From CBDCWO01 sp965223405 (GTDB lineage: Bacteria > Bacteroidota > Bacteroidia > Chitinophagales > Saprospiraceae): a stretch of 64,000 bases of DNA. Location: the NCBI GenBank assembly GCA_965223405.1, contig CBDCWO010000006.1:2480001-2544000 (forward strand), given 5' to 3'. Under the pieces are notes generated by a model. The model was not told the DNA's origin. It made no database searches and saw only the letters and a program-made list of their open reading frames with translations. Below, one piece after another: positions 35,625-43,517 of the stretch (position 1 is the first letter of the stretch; each line of letters opens with the position of its first letter). A program made the position numbers and the translations under genes.

Positions 35625-36719
35625 ATGAAACATTTTGACAAAGCTAAACCATATAATGACCTTCCTCTTCTTCCACCAAAGCAAGAGATTGAAACTAAGA
35701 GAGTCCTGATTAAGACAATTTCTGCCAGTAGAGCATTAGGGAAGCTAAACGGAGCACTATCCAACTTGCCAAATCCTAACTTGTTTTTAGATACAATACA
35801 CCTTAAAGAAGCAAAAGCGAGTTCTGAGATTGAAAATATCATTACAACAAATGACGAGATCTTCAAATCTTTAATTGCAGAAAAGGAACTTAACAATCCA
35901 GCGGCTAAGGAAATAATAAGTTATAAGTCAGCGCTTTGGAAGGGTCTGAAAGACTTAGAAGATAGACCTTTCATAACGACAAATCTTTGCATCAAACTTG
36001 TGCAAATCATTAAACAAAATAATGCTGGAATTAGAACCACTCCAGGAACAACCCTTCTTAATGGCAGAGGCGAGAAGGTTTATACTCCTCCAACTGGAGA
36101 AACTGTCATAAGAAATAAATTATCCAATCTTGAGCAATTCATCAATGACTATGATAAACTGGACCCATTAATAAAAATGGCAATTATGCACTACCAATTC
36201 GAAGCTATACATCCGTTTGCAGACGGAAATGGCAGAACAGGTAGAATTCTATTACTTCTTTATCTTAAATTAGAAAATTTACTTGAAATTCCAGGAATTT
36301 ACTTAAGCGAATACATTATTAACAACAAACACAACTATTTTAAATCATTACGCCTAGTTACTGAAAAAAAGGAATGGGAAAACTATATATTGTACATGTT
36401 AGATATGGTTGAGAAAACTTCAATGGATGTAATAAGTAAACTGGAAGAGATTGTCAAACTGAAAGACGATGTCGAGGCTTTCGTCAAAAAAGAAAACCCC
36501 ACAATCTATTCAAGAGAGTTGATAGATTTAATATTTAAACTTCCATACACAAAACGCAAAAATCTAATTGATGAGAAAATGGGAACACCAAAAACTGTGG
36601 GTAAATATTTGAGTGGACTTGAAACACTTAGAATACTAACTTCAATAAGAGTTGGAAAAGAAAAGCTATATATAAATCAAGGTTTAATGAAAATTCTGGA
36701 ACAAAGCACGAAAACCTAA
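35625..36719 (+). CDS. Fic family protein (predicted AMP-transferase) with inhibitory helix
   Basis: 364 residues. Fic motif HPFADGNGRTGR at 196-207 has the catalytic His196, phosphate-binding GNGR and full consensus, so activity is expected. The inhibitory motif S-x-x-x-E-N is present before it (Ser66-Asn71, SSEIEN), making this a class II, self-inhibited form. The N-terminal Fic_N domain (LPPKQEIETKRVLIKTISAS) and a C-terminal winged-helix-like segment (TKRKNLIDEKMGTPKTVGKYL) give the common ~370-residue architecture. It transfers AMP to unknown protein targets. Lysine/asparagine/isoleucine-rich composition and long flanking gap contrast with neighbours and hint at acquisition. No antitoxin gene is adjacent. 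Confidence 0.92.
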   Translation: MKHFDKAKPYNDLPLLPPKQEIETKRVLIKTISASRALGKLNGALSNLPNPNLFLDTIHLKEAKASSEIENIITTNDEIFKSLIAEKELNNPAAKEIISYKSALWKGLKDLEDRPFITTNLCIKLVQIIKQNNAGIRTTPGTTLLNGRGEKVYTPPTGETVIRNKLSNLEQFINDYDKLDPLIKMAIMHYQFEAIHPFADGNGRTGRILLLLYLKLENLLEIPGIYLSEYIINNKHNYFKSLRLVTEKKEWENYILYMLDMVEKTSMDVISKLEEIVKLKDDVEAFVKKENPTIYSRELIDLIFKLPYTKRKNLIDEKMGTPKTVGKYLSGLETLRILTSIRVGKEKLYINQGLMKILEQSTKT

Positions 36720-36803
36720 CGCTCTTCGTTTATTAGGAGTAACATATTAATTCACTCTTCAGTCCACGAAACCTATTTTTTAGAAATGATCGATGTTTAC
36801 CAA

Positions 36804-37787
36804 TTATTGTCTAAGAATATCTGCAAGCGACTCTTCCGAAACCACTAACAATTTGTTTTTGATAAGCCTTGGGGTCAATTTACGCCAATTTTGATCCATC
36901 GAAAACACCTGCTTAAACAGAGGTAAAGCTTCCGTAATTTTTCCGGCATTTGCCAGCGCAATGGCATGCCAATATTTCATCTCTGCATTGTGAGGAAACA
37001 TGGATTCAGCGGTGCCATAGGCATCCATGGCAGATTGAATATCCCCTTTTTCAACGGCCAGATCACCTCGATTCATGTGTTCGTAGGCCCGGTGAACTTT
37101 TAATAGTCTCTCCAATTCCTGCAAAGGATTAGTGTGATCATCTACTCTCAAATCGACCAGATTGTCTTCCCATACTTTCCCAGTAGAATTGGCCCTTACT
37201 ACCAATATCGCTGCTGACTGTTTACCTCGGATATCACCACCGGCTTTTTCCGCTGCTTGTAAGGAAGCTAACAAACGTTCAGCTAAAGGCATGCCTGCAG
37301 TTTCTTCAAATTTTCGAGCCATTACAGGCCAAACCGAACTATTATCCATCAGGTTAGCTTGTACACTGTATCCTTTGCCAACATGATGACCTGCAGCTTC
37401 AATACACAACGATCCGGTAAAAGCGGAAACTTTGCCGTTGGCGTCCAGTAAGGCCACTTGTCTGAAATCTTTGCCTTCATCATGATCTATCAAAAATTGA
37501 AGCGCATCTGGAGCATCAAATCCCATTTCCATAAGGTTTAACCCTTGTGGACCGAAAGCGGGATTGACAAAGGATTGGGTTGCAACTACGCCCACTCCGG
37601 CTTTTCCCCATGTGACCAGGGTGCCTACAGAAAACCAATGACTTTGAACGGCAACACCCATATCGCCTGTATTGGCATCGATAGCCACAATGCTATACGT
37701 GTGAACCAAAGGATTCTTTCCGAAAGGATTCTGCGCTGATGAAAATACAGACCATGCCAAGCAAAAAATTATAAATTTAAATCTCAT
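36804..37787 (-). CDS. DUF1028 family secreted protein with C-terminal TPR region
   Basis: 327 residues with a Sec signal (MRFKFIIFCLAWSVFSSAQ). HTYSIVAIDANTGDMGVAVQSH, GVGVVATQSFVNPAFGPQGLNLM and IEAAGHHVGKGYSVQANLM are signatures of DUF1028, an Ntn-hydrolase-like family of unknown reaction. Residues about 228-310 are TPR-like (AYEHMNRGDLAVEKGDIQSA, EMKYWHAIALANAGKITEAL), probably for protein contacts. Eleven bases after the ABC permease gene and the last of a four-gene minus-strand operon. Confidence 0.88.
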   Translation of the reverse strand: MRFKFIIFCLAWSVFSSAQNPFGKNPLVHTYSIVAIDANTGDMGVAVQSHWFSVGTLVTWGKAGVGVVATQSFVNPAFGPQGLNLMEMGFDAPDALQFLIDHDEGKDFRQVALLDANGKVSAFTGSLCIEAAGHHVGKGYSVQANLMDNSSVWPVMARKFEETAGMPLAERLLASLQAAEKAGGDIRGKQSAAILVVRANSTGKVWEDNLVDLRVDDHTNPLQELERLLKVHRAYEHMNRGDLAVEKGDIQSAMDAYGTAESMFPHNAEMKYWHAIALANAGKITEALPLFKQVFSMDQNWRKLTPRLIKNKLLVVSEESLADILRQ

Positions 37788-37798
37788 AAGTCAATAAT

Positions 37799-39094
37799 TT
37801 AATGATCTGCGAGTGTCTCAGATATCTGGGTTCTATAGGCATGCATTGCCGGTATGATAGCCGCAATGATACCAATTACAATTGATCCGATGAATAGAAA
37901 TCCTTCTTCCTTCACAAATTTCCAAGGTTCAAATGAATAGCGGTAATTCTCCAGCATATAATCCGAAAGCAAAAACATACCGATGTGGCTAATAGCCAAT
38001 CCAATTACAAAACCTAAAAGACTTAATATCACTCCTTCCAAAATAATCATTATAGACAAATTCCAAGGAGAAGAACCCATGACACGCATCAAGGCCAATT
38101 CATACTTGCGTTCTTTAAGAGAATTATACAGGGAAATGAATATACTTAACCCGGATACTATCGCAATAATCCAACCCAACACCCTTAAAACATCAAATCC
38201 AACTCCCATCAATGAAAACAAACGATTAACCTCAATTGCCGGAGTTGCGGCCTGCATCTCTGTATTTTCATTAATACTTCGTTGCATGTTTAAAGTCTGA
38301 TAATTACGGGATTTAAAACGGATCAGGATCGAGGTAATATCTTCCTCCGGATGTTCAAGCAATCCGGATATGGAAGTGTGATCATGAAGCTTTTCTCCTT
38401 CATGGTCGTGATTAGCATGGTCATGATCATGGTCGTGAGTCTCCTCTTCTGTAGGAGCTGCTTCTTCATGATCATGAACACCCCATATGGTCTGGGTATT
38501 GGTAAGAATCAACTGATCCAGTACAGATCCTGTACGTTGCAGTATTCCTACGACTTGTAGGGTGTGGCTATCTGAATGCTCTAAATTATCATCCTGCACA
38601 AATCCATGGGAACTAAAAAACTCATCACCTATTTTTAAACCTAGAATTCGGGCAACTTCATAACCAATGGTTACTTCAAAATCATTTTGCCACTTACTCC
38701 CTTCTGCAATTTGCCCATTGTATAATTCCAGGAAAGTATGTGTTGTACCTACGATTCGATATCCCCGGTAGCTATCCCCCAGTGATAGAGGAACAGCAAC
38801 ATCGATTAGAGGGTGATTGGGATTCAAAAATGCTTTTGATTCACTAATCGAGATATTTCCGGTCGGAGCATCGATATGATACATATTACAGAGAATCAAT
38901 TGCAAAGGGCTGCCTTTGGCACCAATTACTAAATCAATACCAGCCAAATTATTCTCAAATTTATCTTCCAATTGTTGATTTGCAACAAACAGGAAGGAGA
39001 TTAAACCCACTCCCAAAGCAAAAAGGGTAAGGGTCAATATCATGGAACCTGGTTTGTAAATAATGTTCTTCCAGCTCAGGGTCAACAGCTTCAT
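37799..39094 (-). CDS. FtsX/MacB-type ABC transporter permease with His-rich loop
   Basis: 431 residues. One N-terminal membrane segment (PGSMILTLTLFALGVGLISFLF), a large extracytoplasmic domain (about 40-290) and three C-terminal membrane segments (VLRVLGWIIAIVSGLSIFIS, ILEGVILSLLGFVIGLAISH, FIGSIVIGIIAAIIPAMHAY) give the type VII layout, with the usual ELALMRVMGSS coupling segment. The extracytoplasmic domain holds a His/Asp/Glu-rich stretch at about residues 205-240 (THDHDHDHANHDHEGEK), a probable divalent-metal (zinc) binding loop. Overlaps the ATPase gene by 4 bp. Related ABC systems in other bacteria occur in zinc-responsive operons, so a metal role is suggested; no periplasmic adaptor gene is present here. 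Confidence 0.88.
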   Translation of the reverse strand: MKLLTLSWKNIIYKPGSMILTLTLFALGVGLISFLFVANQQLEDKFENNLAGIDLVIGAKGSPLQLILCNMYHIDAPTGNISISESKAFLNPNHPLIDVAVPLSLGDSYRGYRIVGTTHTFLELYNGQIAEGSKWQNDFEVTIGYEVARILGLKIGDEFFSSHGFVQDDNLEHSDSHTLQVVGILQRTGSVLDQLILTNTQTIWGVHDHEEAAPTEEETHDHDHDHANHDHEGEKLHDHTSISGLLEHPEEDITSILIRFKSRNYQTLNMQRSINENTEMQAATPAIEVNRLFSLMGVGFDVLRVLGWIIAIVSGLSIFISLYNSLKERKYELALMRVMGSSPWNLSIMIILEGVILSLLGFVIGLAISHIGMFLLSDYMLENYRYSFEPWKFVKEEGFLFIGSIVIGIIAAIIPAMHAYRTQISETLADH

Positions 39095-39720
39095 GAGAGA
39101 TAAATATGATTGGTGAAATTATCTTTTAATCGTTTGTCATGGGTAACAACGACCAGTGCGGATTGTTCCTCTTTGGCTTGTTGTTCCAATAAATTCAAAA
39201 CCTGGTCACAATGATGATCATCCAAGGCCGAAGTGGGTTCATCAGCGAGTATTACCTTTGGTTTATTGATGACAGCTCGGGCGATGGCTGCTCTTTGTTG
39301 TTCACCAACACTTAGTTTTTCAGTCTTTTGATGAATTTTATGGCTAAGGTTCAATCGCTCCAGGATGGATTGTATACGATTCGTATCGGGTTTGATACCT
39401 GCCAGGCTTTGAGCCAGTTTCAAATTTTCTTCCACATTCAATGATTTGATGAAATAGGATTTTTGAAATACAATTCCGATTAATTGACCTCGATATTTAT
39501 CAATGGCCGAAGCCGACAGACTCCAGATGTTTCGGTTGTTGATATTGACTTCTCCTTGCAGAGGTTTGCGCAGACCAGCCATTATATGGAGTAAAGTGGT
39601 TTTTCCACAACCAGAATTCCCTAATATCAGTAGTTTTTGATCCTGTAAACACTGTAAATCGGGAAATGTCAATAGTTCTCCTCCGGTATATTGATAGGTT
39701 AAATTTTTAGTTGTTATCAT
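39091..39720 (-). CDS. ABC transporter ATP-binding protein (LolD/MacB type)
   Basis: 209 residues from the ATG at 39720 (MITTKNLTYQY); a start at 39750 would add ten residues of no family likeness and increase overlap with the kinase gene. Walker A LGNSGCGKTTL, signature KLSVGEQQRAAIARA, Walker B KVILADEPTSALD and switch His in VVVTHDKRL are all intact. It energises the permease encoded directly downstream (4-bp overlap). The 14-bp overlap with the ROK kinase gene upstream suggests coupled expression, though the two functions look unrelated. Confidence 0.93.
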   Translation of the reverse strand: MITTKNLTYQYTGGELLTFPDLQCLQDQKLLILGNSGCGKTTLLHIMAGLRKPLQGEVNINNRNIWSLSASAIDKYRGQLIGIVFQKSYFIKSLNVEENLKLAQSLAGIKPDTNRIQSILERLNLSHKIHQKTEKLSVGEQQRAAIARAVINKPKVILADEPTSALDDHHCDQVLNLLEQQAKEEQSALVVVTHDKRLKDNFTNHIYLS

Positions 39721-40627
39721 TCTGCAATAATAAAGCGGCACCGAATACACCGGCGCTATCTCCTAACTTTGGTTTTAAAAATAAGGTTTCAAGACGATGA
39801 TTAAAAACATGTTTACCGACTTCTTCAACTCCTCGGGTATATAAATCATCTATGTTACCCAATCCACCTCCTAAAATTAACGCGTCTGGGTCAATGATGT
39901 TTATCAGATAAGATATTCCTTTTCCAAAAAACTTCACCAGTCGGTCCAGAGTAGCTACAGCATAGTCATTCTCACCCTGATGCGCAAATCGAATGATATC
40001 TCGGAGCGGTAAATGATCACCTGAGATGCTCAAGTAATAACGCTCCAAGCCAGGTCCGGACAGGATGGTTTCTACACATCCTGTTTTACCGCAATAACAT
40101 GGTCCACCAGATTCATCTAAAAAATTGTGACCCCATTCACCTGCTATTCCCTGCTTCCCATAGATGGGTTGACCATCCACTACCAATCCTCCACCTACTC
40201 CCGTACCCATAATGATTCCAAAGGTTACTTTAGCTTCCGGAATGACATCCTTTACAATACCTAAATTCGTTTCCGCAACTGCAAAACAATTGGCATCATT
40301 GGCCATTTCAAATTCCATATTCAAAGCCTCTTCCAGATCCTTCTTTAATGGCTTACCAAGTAATGAAACCGTATTGCAATTCTTCATTAACTGAGAGGAA
40401 GGCTCCAAAACACCCGGTGTCCCCATCCCAATTCGGGAAGGCGTCAAACCGGTCTCTTGGGATAGTTTTTGTATTAATTTTCCTATCTGACTAATAATAT
40501 GTCGATAACCTCCTTCTTGTTCGGTAGGAACTCTTAGTCTGGAAAGTACCACAGGATGATTTCGATCTTCTAATACGACTCCTTCAATCTTTGTACCACC
40601 GAGATCGATTCCCCACAATGGATTCAT
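39707..40627 (-). CDS. ROK-family sugar kinase (glucokinase-like)
   Basis: 306 residues. WGIDLGGTKIEGVVLE is the ATP-binding phosphate motif; GVGGGLVVDGQPIYGKQGIAG with GEWGHNFLD carries the catalytic/sugar contacts; CYCGKTGCVETILSG is the zinc-binding CxCGxxGCxE of ROK proteins. No DNA-binding domain, so a kinase, not a repressor. It phosphorylates glucose or a similar hexose in the cytoplasm. Leads the operon kinase-ATPase-permease-DUF1028. A TAATTTTG element 62 nt upstream may be its promoter. Confidence 0.92.
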   Translation of the reverse strand: MNPLWGIDLGGTKIEGVVLEDRNHPVVLSRLRVPTEQEGGYRHIISQIGKLIQKLSQETGLTPSRIGMGTPGVLEPSSQLMKNCNTVSLLGKPLKKDLEEALNMEFEMANDANCFAVAETNLGIVKDVIPEAKVTFGIIMGTGVGGGLVVDGQPIYGKQGIAGEWGHNFLDESGGPCYCGKTGCVETILSGPGLERYYLSISGDHLPLRDIIRFAHQGENDYAVATLDRLVKFFGKGISYLINIIDPDALILGGGLGNIDDLYTRGVEEVGKHVFNHRLETLFLKPKLGDSAGVFGAALLLQNDNN

Positions 40628-40688
40628 ATTTTCTCTTTTTTATGATGATGATGCGAGTTATTTTTTATAATATTGCCACGCAAAATAC

Positions 40689-40696
40689 CAAAATTA
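40689..40696 (-). promoter_or_regulatory. -7 promoter element before the ROK kinase operon
   Basis: On the minus strand TAATTTTG matches TAnnTTTG; predicted leader about 55 nt. The upstream element is weak (TTTC, 22 nt spacer). Confidence 0.4.
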
Positions 40697-40770
40697 CACA
40701 AGAAGTCAGCTTACCGATGAAAGTCTTTTGATTAATTAAATAGTCCTCATAATGACTATTAGATTTATTA

Positions 40771-40801
40771 CATGCAACAGGATGGTTGCATGATCTATTT
40801 G
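40771..40801 (+). promoter_or_regulatory. inverted repeat (operator-like) and -7-like element before the MATE gene
   Basis: CATGCAAC (40771-40778) and GTTGCATG (40785-40792) are perfect 8-bp arms separated by six bases. Two bases later TCTATTTG (40794-40801) is one mismatch from the -7 consensus, and the start codon follows 20 nt on. A repressor bound to the arms would cover the promoter spacer. Arms are seen; regulator unknown. Confidence 0.45.
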
Positions 40802-40821
40802 CTATTCCCGAAACCATAATA

Positions 40822-42207
40822 ATGAAAAAATTAATCAAAAACTTTTTAATTGCTATCAAGGGCGAAGAGAAAGACTTCCTCTCCGGAAGTATCAATCGAG
40901 CCATCTTTATGTTGGCAGTCCCTATGATCCTGGAAATGTCAATGGAATCTCTTTTTGCCGTAGTGGATGTATTTTTCGTTTCCAAAGTAGGTGTCAATGC
41001 AGTGGCTACAGTAGGTCTTACCGAATCGGTGCTGACACTGGTGTATTCTGTAGCTATTGGATTGAGTATGGCAGCTACTGCTATGGTAGCACGTCGTATT
41101 GGAGAGGATAATCCGGAAGCGGCGGCAAAAGCCGCCATGCAAACCATTTGGATTGCGGTAATTTTCTCATTAATCATCAGTTTTGTAGGATTTTTCTTTG
41201 CAGAAGAAATTCTCAGGTTAATGGGAGGTTCGGAGGCTTTAATTGCTGAGGGGATCTGGTATACAAGGATCATCTTTGCCAGCAATATTGTGATTATGTT
41301 GATCTTTCTGTTGAATGCAGTGTTCAGGGGAGCTGGAGATGCTTCGATTGCAATGCGTGTCCTGTGGTTATCTAACGGAATCAACATCGTACTAGATCCT
41401 TGTTTGATCTTAGGACTCGGTCCTTTTCCGGAAATGGGAGTTGCCGGAGCAGCTGTTGCCACCACCATAGGCCGTGGGACGGGTGTTTTATACCAATTGT
41501 ACCATCTATTCGGTGGAAAAAGCATCGTTCACATTACCAAGAGGCATTTATCCTTTGCTTGGGATATCATCCAAAAATTAATCAAAGTCTCACTGGGTGG
41601 AATGGGACAGTTTATCATAGCCTCTTCAAGTTGGATTTTTTTAATGCGTATTATCTCTGAATTTGGAGAACAAGCGTTAGCCGGATATACCATCTCAATA
41701 CGAATTATCGTTTTTACCATTTTACCGGCTTGGGGCATGGCCAATGCAGCGGCTACCTTGGTTGGTCAAAATCTGGGAGCTCAAAATCCCGATAGAGCCG
41801 AAACGAGTGTTTGGAGAACCGCTATTTACACCACTGCTTTTATGGTTTTGGTGGCTATTATCTATTTCGTGTTTGCACGTTCCATCATGTTGTTCTTCAA
41901 TTCCGATCCGGTAGTGGTTCAGTACGGTGTCAATAGTTTACGGATTATCAGCTTGGGATATTTATTTTTTGCTTATGGAATGGTCATTTCACAATCTTTT
42001 AATGGCGCCGGTGATACACGAACACCGACGTATTTGAATTTCATCTGTTTTTGGTTATTACAAATTCCATTGGCTTATTTTATGGGTTTGAAATGGGGAT
42101 GGGGTGCCAATGGAGTTTTTTGGGCAATTGCTATTAGTGAAAGCATTCTTGCGGTATTATGTATATTAATTTTCAGAAGAGGTAAATGGAAATCAGTTAA
42201 GATCTAG
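40822..42207 (+). CDS. MATE family efflux transporter
   Basis: 461 residues from the ATG at 40822 (MKKLIKNFLIAIKGEEKDF). The ORF extends to an ATG at 40786, but that start lies in the predicted inverted repeat/promoter and adds twelve unlike residues. Twelve membrane segments in two halves; IFMLAVPMILEMSMESLFAVVD and the second-half counterpart KVSLGGMGQFIIASSSWIF are the paired MATE motifs, and AGDTRTPTYLNFICFW is also typical. Sodium- or proton-coupled export of drugs or metabolites. Monocistronic and divergent from the kinase operon. Confidence 0.93.
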   Translation: MKKLIKNFLIAIKGEEKDFLSGSINRAIFMLAVPMILEMSMESLFAVVDVFFVSKVGVNAVATVGLTESVLTLVYSVAIGLSMAATAMVARRIGEDNPEAAAKAAMQTIWIAVIFSLIISFVGFFFAEEILRLMGGSEALIAEGIWYTRIIFASNIVIMLIFLLNAVFRGAGDASIAMRVLWLSNGINIVLDPCLILGLGPFPEMGVAGAAVATTIGRGTGVLYQLYHLFGGKSIVHITKRHLSFAWDIIQKLIKVSLGGMGQFIIASSSWIFLMRIISEFGEQALAGYTISIRIIVFTILPAWGMANAAATLVGQNLGAQNPDRAETSVWRTAIYTTAFMVLVAIIYFVFARSIMLFFNSDPVVVQYGVNSLRIISLGYLFFAYGMVISQSFNGAGDTRTPTYLNFICFWLLQIPLAYFMGLKWGWGANGVFWAIAISESILAVLCILIFRRGKWKSVKI

Positions 42208-42447
42208 TGCTTAATCAAATTTGTCCATTCTGATTTTAAACTTCTGAATTCAAAATTCCCTGCCCGCTGAAATCAAACCTTGCCATGGCAGGCGGGGTTA
42301 ATCCTCGTTCGATATTCAATTTAACTTTTATCGATAATGATGGGAAAGTTTCTCTTTTATTCGTCTTGCTCGAAGACAAAACCAACCAATGGAAGTTTAA
42401 GGGTTTATGAATGCAGAAAGAATGCTCATGATTTCGTTTCCATACCA
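42208..42447. other. 240-bp intergenic region with GC-rich palindromic island
   Basis: Around 42258-42300 the AT-rich gap has a GC-rich island with CCCTGCCCGC, TTGCCATGGCAGG (containing the 10-bp palindrome TGCCATGGCA) and GGCGGGGTTAA. It resembles the GC-rich centres of intergenic repeats of this phylum. An open frame across it on the minus strand has no coding signs. Confidence 0.35.
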
Positions 42448-43209
42448 CTAGAAGCTGTAGTCCACACCCAGGTTAATTCCAAAAAATCCGGTTCTTGAAA
42501 CATCGTATTCTCCTTTTGGACTGGTCAGACGCCAGGGTTTGGCATTTAAATCAGTAAGACCCAGACCTCCTTCCAGACTAATTAATAAGGACAGGTCTTC
42601 CTGTAAAAAAAAGTGAAAACCCAATTCCCCAATAAACATAATATCAAGGCGAGAAAACAGGTCGATATCATGTAATGGATTACCCATCTGATTGAGTATT
42701 TCTTCATGTGGGTTGTCATCGAATTGGTTTGCAAAGTCCAGGAGTGAGACTTGCTGACCGTCTATTTCCCAGGTTGTCTTAGCATTAAGCATCAAACCAG
42801 GTTGGAATCCCGCTTTGATAAACCAAAGTGCTGTGCCTTTCTTGGCATCCCAGTTGTTGACATGTTCTAAATATAGCTTAAAGGAAATTGGAAGATAAAT
42901 GTAAGAATAACGAATACTTTTAAAATTATTTACTCCTCCAAACATATCACGATAATCCTGGCCTCCGTAGAGAAAAGTCAAGCCACCTTCCACGACACTT
43001 TGATTGTTCAATTCATAACCAATAAGGCCACCGACCTTATACCCTGAAGTATATCCGTAATCCAATTCACGGTAACCAAAACTATTCTGAAAAACCACTA
43101 CCGAAGCCAGATAAGATGATTTACCTTGTAAATGTAAACCATATCGATTGCTTTGCGCTGATCCCAATTGGCCGATCCACATTAATGCCAGCACAATAAT
43201 TAACCTCAT
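42448..43209 (-). CDS. outer-membrane beta-barrel protein
   Basis: 253 residues with Sec signal (MRLIIVLALMWIGQLGSAQS). The mature part alternates hydrophobic and polar residues in about eight to ten strands with aromatic ends (SVVEGGLTFLYGGQ, YIYLPISFKLYLEH, FGINLGVDYSF) and ends in an aromatic residue, as expected of barrels inserted by BAM. Resembles the PorT/OmpW-like small barrels. Function unknown. A TACATTTG element (minus strand, 43240-43233) 23 nt before the ATG is a good -7 promoter element. Confidence 0.75.
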   Translation of the reverse strand: MRLIIVLALMWIGQLGSAQSNRYGLHLQGKSSYLASVVVFQNSFGYRELDYGYTSGYKVGGLIGYELNNQSVVEGGLTFLYGGQDYRDMFGGVNNFKSIRYSYIYLPISFKLYLEHVNNWDAKKGTALWFIKAGFQPGLMLNAKTTWEIDGQQVSLLDFANQFDDNPHEEILNQMGNPLHDIDLFSRLDIMFIGELGFHFFLQEDLSLLISLEGGLGLTDLNAKPWRLTSPKGEYDVSRTGFFGINLGVDYSF

Positions 43210-43232
43210 TTTCTCTATTGCTATTTAGGATG

Positions 43233-43240
43233 CAAATGTA
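43233..43240 (-). promoter_or_regulatory. -7 promoter element of the beta-barrel gene
   Basis: TACATTTG on the minus strand matches TAnnTTTG exactly; leader about 18-20 nt. No clear TTTG upstream at the usual distance. Confidence 0.45.
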
Positions 43241-43435
43241 ACGGATTCATGGGTATAAATAGTATGGTTGTGCGGGCACTTAATTTCGAACAATCTCATC
43301 ACAAAGTATTTTCTATGTGAAGATTATTTGCTTATAAGTCCTTAGTATGGATTTCTACTTAAACCACTTTCTGTGATTCAATCTTTGTAATTAACAACGA
43401 TCTTTTGAATTTTCATTACATCTTCTTCAGCCCCG

Positions 43436-43517
43436 TCAATCAGAGTACATTTGCTCGATTTCGGTTTGATGCTTTTGCAGAATTACCCGGCGCTTTAATT
43501 TGAGAGTAGGGGTCAAC
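43436..43517 (-). pseudogene. out-of-frame 3' end of the acyl-CoA synthetase gene
   Basis: In the frame shifted relative to the gene body, the minus strand reads LTPTLKLKRRVILQKHQTEI before a TGA at 43438-43436, matching the C-terminal domain of acyl-CoA synthetases and the end of the paralogue at 45272-47032 (EITTTWKLRRKQIFEKY). It would be joined to the upstream gene if about 28 nt were absent. Confidence 0.7.

Noticed and set aside
35625..36719. Fic/antitoxin (toxin-antitoxin) pair
   Set aside because: No separate antitoxin gene on either side; the inhibitory helix is within the protein itself.
40665..41525. 286-codon open frame on the minus strand
   Set aside because: Fully antisense to the well-supported MATE gene; its Ala/Thr/Ile/Ser-rich translation has no family motif and mirrors the codon pattern of the transporter.
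42236..42448. 70-codon open frame on the minus strand
   Set aside because: Covers the GC-rich palindromic island; the translation shows no domain and no signal, and it is not conserved-looking.
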